From assembly GCA_958299035.1 (NCBI GenBank), contig CATQJL010000316.1, forward strand, positions 38,614,025 through 38,678,024: DNA of 64,000 bases, in the 5' to 3' direction. The notes under the pieces are model-generated. The model was not told the DNA's origin, searched no databases, and saw only the letters and a program-made list of their open reading frames with translations. Numbering within the stretch: position 1 is the first letter of the stretch; each line of letters starts with the position of its first letter. Positions 57,438 to 64,000 of this stretch are shown piece by piece. The stretch is from Cylicocyclus nassatus. Lineage: Eukaryota; Nematoda; Chromadorea; Rhabditida; Strongylidae. The translations under genes and the position numbers were made by a program.

Positions 57438-57761
57438 GGGATCGTTCATACCGCGCACAAAGGCGGACGAAGGCGGACGAAGCCGGACGAAGGCGGACGA
57501 AGACGGACGAAGCCGGACAAAGCCGGACAAAGGCGGACGAAGGCGGACGAAGGCGCGTCTTTCTCGTCTCGTTTCTCTCGACACACACATACACACACTC
57601 ACGCACGCCTCGTCTCGTTTCTCTCGACACACACACTCACACATGCCTTCGTCCGCCTTTGTGCGGCTTCGTCCGCCTTCGTCCGCCTTTGTCCGGCTTT
57701 GTCCGGCTTCGTCCGCCTTCGTCCGCCTTCGTCCGCCTTTGTGCGCGGTATGAACGATCCC
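57438..57761. mobile_element. TAA-flanked palindromic minisatellite element (324 bp)
   Basis: GGGATCGTTCATACCGCGCA occurs inverted at both ends, flanked by TAA (57,435-57,437 and 57,762-57,764). Each arm is a 10-bp repeat array (AAGGCGGACG and variants, about 9-10 units). The ~95-bp centre holds two copies of CGTCTCGTTTCTCTCGACAC with (AC)n. PIF/Harbinger-like by target. Confidence 0.85.
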
Positions 57762-57764
57762 TAA

Positions 57765-58705
57765 GGATGAGAACGAAACGGAGTTCTCAAATTCCGTTAT
57801 AAATATTGACATTTTTTTCTAATATTATTTTTTTTCTTACTCACTAAGCAACACAGAAGAAGAAGAAGAAAGAACAAAACAAAAATATCAAAATGAGGCA
57901 AGTGACATCAGAGATTCGTTAAGGTGCCGGAAAGTGAGAAACGTTCCTCCAAATGAGGTGATGGACTTGACGCTTTTGCGAACTTATGTATTCCTGTAGC
58001 TTGCCATAGATTGCCATACTTTCAAAAGCCTTTCATGAGCCGGGCTCGATCTCCACACCCCATAATGAGCTGTGTTAGCAGCCTTTTGATACGATTGCTG
58101 AGCTTGACCAAGATTGGTATGCTAACTTTATTGGCTGACATCGGCGTTTCGGCAATCTACGTCTTCTTCGGAGTCTGAAAAGACAAAGGCATAAGTGTTT
58201 ATTCGCTCAGACGTCAAGTGTCAGGAACGAAACAAACCCGAGGAGATTAGCCAAAGACACTATCAGAAACACAAGAACACATACACACCTTAGGCCTAAG
58301 GCATACCTCCAGCGACCCTGCAGTTACGATTTTTCGATAGCTGTGACTACACTGCCTGGGCGACCGTTCACTGCGGAAGAATCGCTCATTGCTTGACTAC
58401 CGCATATACCCAAAGCAATTTTTTAGATCTCACAACTACACCGCATTATACGCACTTTTGGAAAATTTGCGCTAAACTGTCTAAAGTGCATTTATTCGAG
58501 AGAATTCGAACTGAATGTGACGTCATATGCTTCAAGAGAACATAACACCAAGAAAAGATATGGATTTACACGCATCCCAGTAATTACCAACGTTTTTCTA
58601 CGGCTAACGTGCATGCTTCGGCTTTGTAAAAATAAACTCTGGGTAGGCTATTTCAATAACAAGTGCTGAGTGAGCTCTTGTCTGCTAATCTGCAAACATT
58701 ATACA
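57765..58705. other. Unassigned
   Basis: GAA-repeat at 57,857-57,871. A TCGGCGTTTCGGCAATCTAC-containing stretch near 58,140 looks repeat-like, but no family is assigned. Confidence 0.35.
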
Positions 58706-58707
58706 TA

Positions 58708-59385
58708 CAGGGTGTCCCAAAAAATGTGAGTACTGTTTAATCATTAATAACTCCCTTGCTTTCAAGTCTTTCACCGAGCTTGAAGCGCCATTCTGTAGAG
58801 CGAGGTTCAACTTAGATTTATAGTATGGAGCGAATCATCGATCGCTCTTTATTACTGTAGGATTGCGGTATGAAATTTCAGCATGTGGATCCATTGTGAA
58901 ATATGCCTTTTGACAAAATTTTTTTTCAAAAAATCTGAAAAATCGTGTACTAGGGTTTTCGAGCACGCTGATTCCACTGCACAACTTTTTACGAGTGTTT
59001 TTAGCTTTTTTGACGGTGTAATCACATTACTAACAATTGCTGGAAATTCAGTTGTTACGGTCTACCTGAGATAACCTTGAAAAAAAGCATCACAGTAAAA
59101 TGAAAATTTCATATTCGAAATCAGCGGCTGCCATTACCGTATTATGAGAGTTTTTGGCTTGTTTGGTTTTGTTCCGAGGAGAATATGGCCTCCAATGGCC
59201 TAAAATCCTTGTCGAAGTCCCTACCGTAATCCTACAGTAACGAAGAGCGATCGATGATTCGCTCCATCTATAAATCTAAGTTGAACCTAGCTCTACAGAG
59301 TGGTTCCTCAAGCTCGGCGAAAGACATGAAAACAAGGGAGTTATTAACAATCAAACAGTGTTCACATTTTTTTTGGGACACCCTG
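58708..59385. mobile_element. Mariner-like palindromic MITE, family A copy 2
   Basis: CAGGGTGTCCCAAAAAATGT and CAGGGTGTCCCAAAAAAAAT (other strand) are flanked by TA (58,706-58,707 and 59,386-59,387). The interior shares AACTTAGATTTA, GCGAATCATCGATCGCT and CTACTGTAGGAT with copy 1 at 2,333. Confidence 0.9.
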
Positions 59386-59594
59386 TATATGTCTGAGCAA
59401 CTGACAATGCACATCTATTCCGCTTCAGAGATTTTAGCAAGAACATTTGAGATTTGGTCACTACTGATAAAAAAAAACAAGAACAGGAGATGATTAGTGC
59501 ATTGCGAGAAAGTATTTGGTAACACAGAGCGTGACGTGACATATGAGGAGCATCCATACTATGTACAATACCGCTCATAATTCGTCAAAAAAGT

Positions 59595-59702
59595 CGCCGG
59601 ACTGTGGCGCATTCCGCCACACTCCGCCACAGTGCGCCGGAGTGTGGCAGAGTGCGCCGGAGTGCGGCAGAGTGCGCCACACTCCGCCGCAGTGCGCCGG
59701 AA
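59595..59702. repeat. GC-rich minisatellite in palindrome 2 (mirror at 63,671-63,777)
   Basis: Interleaved CGCCGGAGTG, TGGCAGAGTG and CCGCCACAGTG units of about 11 bp occur on both strands, so the tract can itself form hairpins. Confidence 0.75.
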
Positions 59703-60009
59703 TGATCGTCAATTTAGTCATATCTCGCTTCAGATGGACGAATTCTGAATCCGAGAACACCGTTCAATTCAGCTCGGCGAGACGCATCATCTTATATATG
59801 AAGCTGAACGTCTGTTTGTCTGTTTGCCTGTACGTATGCTCCGAATAGAAAATTCCATTTCTGAACCGATCCGGACCAAACTTGGCACACATACACTACG
59901 GGCCCCGGCGGGTGTCATAGGCTACTTTTCGTCATCGATCGGTATCGATTTTATCGATTTTTTTCGATTTTTGCAGAGTTCACTTACGGGGCTGGGAGTT
60001 TGCATGGGG

Positions 60010-60195
60010 GGGGGGGGGTAGTCGAGCATGGGGATTCCGAATACAATATTAGTCTTTAGGATTATCGATTACTTTTATCGATTTTATCGATTTTTTTTGC
60101 AAAGTTTGAGCTACGGGGCTGGGGGTTTGCGCAGGGGGTAATCGAGCATGGGGATTCCGAATACAATATTAGTTTTCAAAATTATCGATTATTAT
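60010..60195. repeat. Tandem ~105-bp duplication in palindrome 2 (mirror at 63,190-63,370)
   Basis: GAGCATGGGGATTCCGAATA occurs at 60,025 and 60,143 with matching flanks (ACGGGGCTGGG upstream, ATTATCGATTA downstream). TTATCGATTTTATCGATTTT tracts lie between. The first unit has a 13-G run absent from the second. Confidence 0.8.
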
Positions 60196-63100
60196 TTTGG
60201 TTGAATCCAGTGTGCTGATAACAGTATTGCCATTGATCTGTCGCTGATGACACATAGACAGTATACTATAGGAGTATGGTAGAGAGCCACTCTGATCGAA
60301 TTTGTTCTAAGATCTGCTCAAGATCACAATACCGCGCACAGAATGTCAAAATTTCCGTGAACTTCGCGGTTCCGGGATTTCCGTCAAAGTGCGCGATAAT
60401 CCGGGAATTTCGCGACATTTCAGGATCCGCGAAACCATGCGAATCACGCAGAGTACGCAACGCCATAACTTCCTTCGGAATGAATATATCCCGAATCCAG
60501 AAGCAGCATTGTGTTCAGATCGTCGAGGCAAATATTTTGATATACAGTATGCTCTTGATATTCCATTTCCAGTTTTTTCGAATTTTTTCTGTGGAGGTCT
60601 TTTCGCAAGGATGTAACGCAGCGTCTGTGTAACATAAAAGATTCCAGTAAGCACTATTCGATAGTACTGTCGTTGTGGGTTATCGTGCGTTCAAGAGTAG
60701 TTGCAGACTGTCTCCCAAAAGAGATAGAAGCGTTGGTGAATTTTGGAAAAATCACGCGTTTCTAAATTCTACTCGCCGTAACTTCCTTCGAAATGAACAT
60801 ATTCTGAATCCGAAGAAAGCTTTGTGCTCAGTTCATCAAGGCAAGTCTTTCGATATACAGCATATCCTTGAAATTCCGATTTCAATATTCTCAAATCTTT
60901 CTGTAGACGTCTTTTCGTGAAGGTGTAAAGCAGCGCGCATTGCCCCTAGTAGACTCCAGCAAGGACCATTCGATAGTACTTTTTCTGTAGATTACGAAGC
61001 GTTAAAAAGTAGTCACAGGCATCTTTCCATAGGAGTTAGAAGGGCTGGTGAATTCTGGAAAAATCATGTCGTTCTAAATTTTTCCCAACGTAACTCTAAA
61101 ATATGAAGCTCTCTTGCTAAGCAGATGTGATTTTCGTAATCAGCAGGTCGGATAACCCTTATAAGCAAGTTTTCCAAGATATTCGAGTAATTTCATTTTT
61201 TCTCGTTTTACGCTCTGAAGCTGGCCGATGGATTTTGGTCAAAATGTTCATGATCTTAAATTGTAAGGAAACTTCGCTTATAGAGGTTTTCGAACACGCT
61301 CTTTACGAAAATCGTGGTCTTTGAGGATTACAGGGTCTTCTTGGAGAGATACGGTGAGGTGAATGTAACTGAATCACGAAAGCTCGTAACTTCGCCCTCC
61401 ACCTCTCACGTGTCTGTCAAAGAACCTGCCTGCTTGCTTTACTAGTCAAAGTTACTAGGAGATGTGCTATCGAATGGCGCAAGATTCAGGCTCCAGTCTA
61501 TAAAATTCGCCGGGTTACGAGCCTAAGAAAACACGTTCTCATGAATTTTGCTCAAAATGTAAAGATCGCAAATTTCGTCGAAATTCCACCATGAGTGCTT
61601 GTATGACACTCGCATTGCGGATATTATGTTCGCTTCGCTCAATAACTCCACTGTATTGAATATGGTGCTTGCGTGTGCTTCAGCAATTGATATCAAAGCT
61701 GTTTTGTGGCTAGAGCTCAAATCACCAAATCTCACAACAAGATCCATTAAGAATGTGAAAAGATTTGATCAGCGTGTTGTACAAGCACTCATGGTGGAAT
61801 TTCGACGAAATTTGCGATCTTTACATTTTGAACAAAATTCATGAGAACGTGTTTTCGTAGGCTCGTAACTCGGCGAATTTCACAGACTAGAGCCTGAGTA
61901 ATGCACCATTCGATAGCACATCTCCTACTATCTTTGACTAGTAAGGCAAGCAGGCAGGTTCTTTGACAGACACGTGAGAGGTGGAGGCGAAGTTACGAGC
62001 TTTCGTGATGCAGTTACAGTCACCTCACCGTATCTCTCCAAGAAGACCCTGTAATCCTCAAAGACCACGATTTTCGTAAAGAGCGTGTTCGAAAACCTCT
62101 ATAAGCGAAGTTTCCTTACAATTTAAGATCATGAACATTTTGACCAAAATCCATCGGCCAGCTTCAGAGCGTAAAACGAGAAAAAATGAAATTACTCGAA
62201 TATCTTGGAAAACTTGCTTATAAGGGTTATCCGACCTGCTGATTACGAAAATCACATCTGCTTAGCAAGAGAGCTTCATATTTTAGAGTTACGTTGGGAA
62301 AAATTTAGAACGACATGATTTTTCCAGAATTCACCAGCCCTTCTAACTCCTATGGAAAGATGCCTGTGACTACTTTTTAACGCTTCGTAATCTACAGAAA
62401 AAGTACTATCGAATGGTCCTTGCTGGAGTCTACTAGGGGCAATGCGCGCTGCTTTACACCTTCACGAAAAGACGTCTACAGAAAGATTTGAGAATATTGA
62501 AATCGGAATTTCAAGGATATGCTGTATATCGAAAGACTTGCCTTGATGAACTGAGCACAAAGCTTTCTTCGGATTCAGAATATGTTCATTTCGAAGGAAG
62601 TTACGGCGAGTAGAATTTAGAAACGCGTGATTTTTCCAAAATTCACCAACGCTTCTATCTCTTTTGGGAGACAGTCTGCAACTACTCTTGAACGCACGAT
62701 AACCCACAACGACAGTACTATCGAATAGTGCTTACTGGAATCTTTTATGTTACACAGACGCTGCGTTACATCCTTGCGAAAAGACCTCCACAGAAAAAAT
62801 TCGAAAAAACTGGAAATGGAATATCAAGAGCATACTGTATATCAAAATATTTGCCTCGACGATCTGAACACAATGCTGCTTCTGGATTCGGGATATATTC
62901 ATTCCGAAGGAAGTTATGGCGTTGCGTACTCTGCGTGATTCGCATGGTTTCGCGGATCCTGAAATGTCGCGAAATTCCCGGATTATCGCGCACTTTGACG
63001 GAAATCCCGGAACCGCGAAGTTCACGGAAATTTTGACATTCTGTGCGCGGTATTGTGATCTTGAGCAGATCTTAGAACAAATTCGATCAGAGTGGCTCTC

Positions 63101-63833
63101 TACCATACTCCTATAGTATACTGTCTATGTGTCATCAGCGACAGATCAATGGCAATACTGTTATCAGCACACTGGATTCAACCAAAATAATAATCGATAA
63201 TTTTGAAAACTAATATTGTATTCGGAATCCCCATGCTCGATTACCCCCTGCGCAAACCCCCAGCCCCGTAGCTCAAACTTTGCAAAAAAAATCGATAAAA
63301 TCGATAAAAGTAATCGATAATCCTAAAGACTAATATTGTATTCGGAATCCCCATGCTCGACTACCCCCCATGCAAACTCCCAGCCCCGTAAGTGAACTCT
63401 GCAAAAATCGAAAAAAATCGATAAAATCGATATCGATCGAGACGAAAAGTAGCCTATGACACCCGCCGGGCCGAAGTGTATGTGTGGAAAGTTTGGTCCG
63501 GATCGGTTCAGAAATGGAATTTTCTATTCGGAGCATACGTACAGGCAAACAGACAAACAGACGTTCAGCTTCATATATAAGATGATGCGTCTCGCCGAGC
63601 TGAATCGAACGGTGTCCTCGGATTCAGAATTCGTCCATCTGAAGCGAGATATGACTAAATTGACGATCATTCCGGCGCACTGCGGCGGAGTGTGGCGCAC
63701 TCTGCCGCACTCCGGCGCACTCTGCCACACTCCGGCGCACTGTGGCGGAGTGTGGCGGAGTGCGCCACAGTCCGGCGACTTTTTTGACGAATTATGAGCG
63801 GTATTGTATCTCGCATGTGTGTATTGATTGATA

Positions 63834-64000
63834 CAGTGCTGGCCAAAAGTTTGCAGCCACTCCAGAATTTTGCTATATCTTACTCTGTTTCGCATAGAAC
63901 GATTCCAAATTATGACATTACGTGCATTTCACACTACTTACCACTATGTCAAGAAATTTTGCAGTTACATGCACACCGAAGGGGTCTTTGGGGGAAATGG
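63834..64000 (+). mobile_element. Tc1-like element terminus, truncated by window end
   Basis: CAGTGCTGGCCAAAAGTTTG after a TA at 63,832-63,833 is a classic Tc1/mariner-superfamily terminal repeat. The rest continues beyond the window, so its transposase status is unknown. Confidence 0.75.

Larger units (their letters stand above)
59567..63806. mobile_element. Giant TA-flanked palindrome 2 (4,240 bp)
   Basis: CAATACCGCTCATAATTCGT is inverted at both ends, with TA at 59,565-59,566 and 63,807-63,808. Arms of about 2.04 kb run to about 61,610 and from about 61,779, enclosing a ~168-bp loop. Frames of 102, 118, 81, 75 and 65 codons are identical between arms, so the arms are nearly identical. Each arm contains, from the outside in, a ~110-bp GC-rich CGCCGGAGTGTGG-type minisatellite (59,595-59,702), a ~105-bp unit repeated twice (60,000-60,190), and the core shared with palindrome 1. 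No transposase is present. Confidence 0.94.

Noticed and set aside
57298..57812. Frames of 128-151 codons rich in KADEGGRSRT
   Set aside because: Translation of the 10-bp repeat arms of a palindromic element, open on both strands.
60276..63106. Pairs of identical frames (118, 102, 81, 75, 65 codons) on opposite strands
   Set aside because: They are the two arms of giant palindrome 2, with no family resemblance; not gene duplicates.

Overview
The window is eukaryotic and very probably from a clade V (rhabditid/strongylid-type) nematode. Three things point there: a 12-exon gene with mostly 41-65 bp introns and a TTTTCAG trans-splice-type acceptor just before its ATG; RTE-type retrotransposons of the kind abundant in hookworms and relatives; and a dense load of TA-flanked palindromic DNA elements. 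It is AT-rich, and most of the listed open frames are chance frames or both arms of palindromes.

The only host gene I can assemble completely is on the minus strand at 13,665-7,862. It encodes a 465-residue mitochondrial acetyl-CoA hydrolase/4-hydroxybutyrate CoA-transferase family enzyme. Its sixth intron is 3.9 kb and holds an old antisense RTE fragment and half of a MITE. Weaker hints of other coding sequence lie at 4.87-5.26 kb, 15.1-15.4 kb and 33.6-35.1 kb (frame-broken).

The rest is a layered transposon record. Retroelements: RTE copies at 9.57-11.50 (+), 21.19-25.4 (-) and 28.37-33.0 kb (-), and a CR1/jockey-group LINE at about 48.96-54.24 kb (+). The 28-33 kb RTE is interrupted by a Helitron (A^T site), a TTAA-flanked element and a TA-flanked element. 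The LINE is interrupted by two TA-flanked elements. Removing each insertion with one target copy restores the reverse-transcriptase or endonuclease frame, so these boundaries are base-exact. Nested elements elsewhere: a 2-kb fold-back with an 8-bp target duplication inside a mariner-like MITE (18.3-21.0 kb), a 1.24-kb insert with a 10-bp duplication inside an RTE (21.7-23.0 kb), and a PIF/Harbinger-like palindrome carrying two further elements (46.3-48.9 kb).

The most unusual objects are two giant TA-flanked palindromes of about 4 kb, at 40,874-44,920 and 59,567-63,806. Each has roughly 2-kb arms around a loop of about 170 bp. Their inner halves and loops are homologous but their termini are unrelated. 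The first sits inside a second Helitron copy, and the first Helitron (29.4-30.1 kb) is the exact empty site. A minus-strand Helitron helicase (PIF1-like) relic lies directly beside the second Helitron. A Tc1-like terminus starts at 63,834 and runs off the window.
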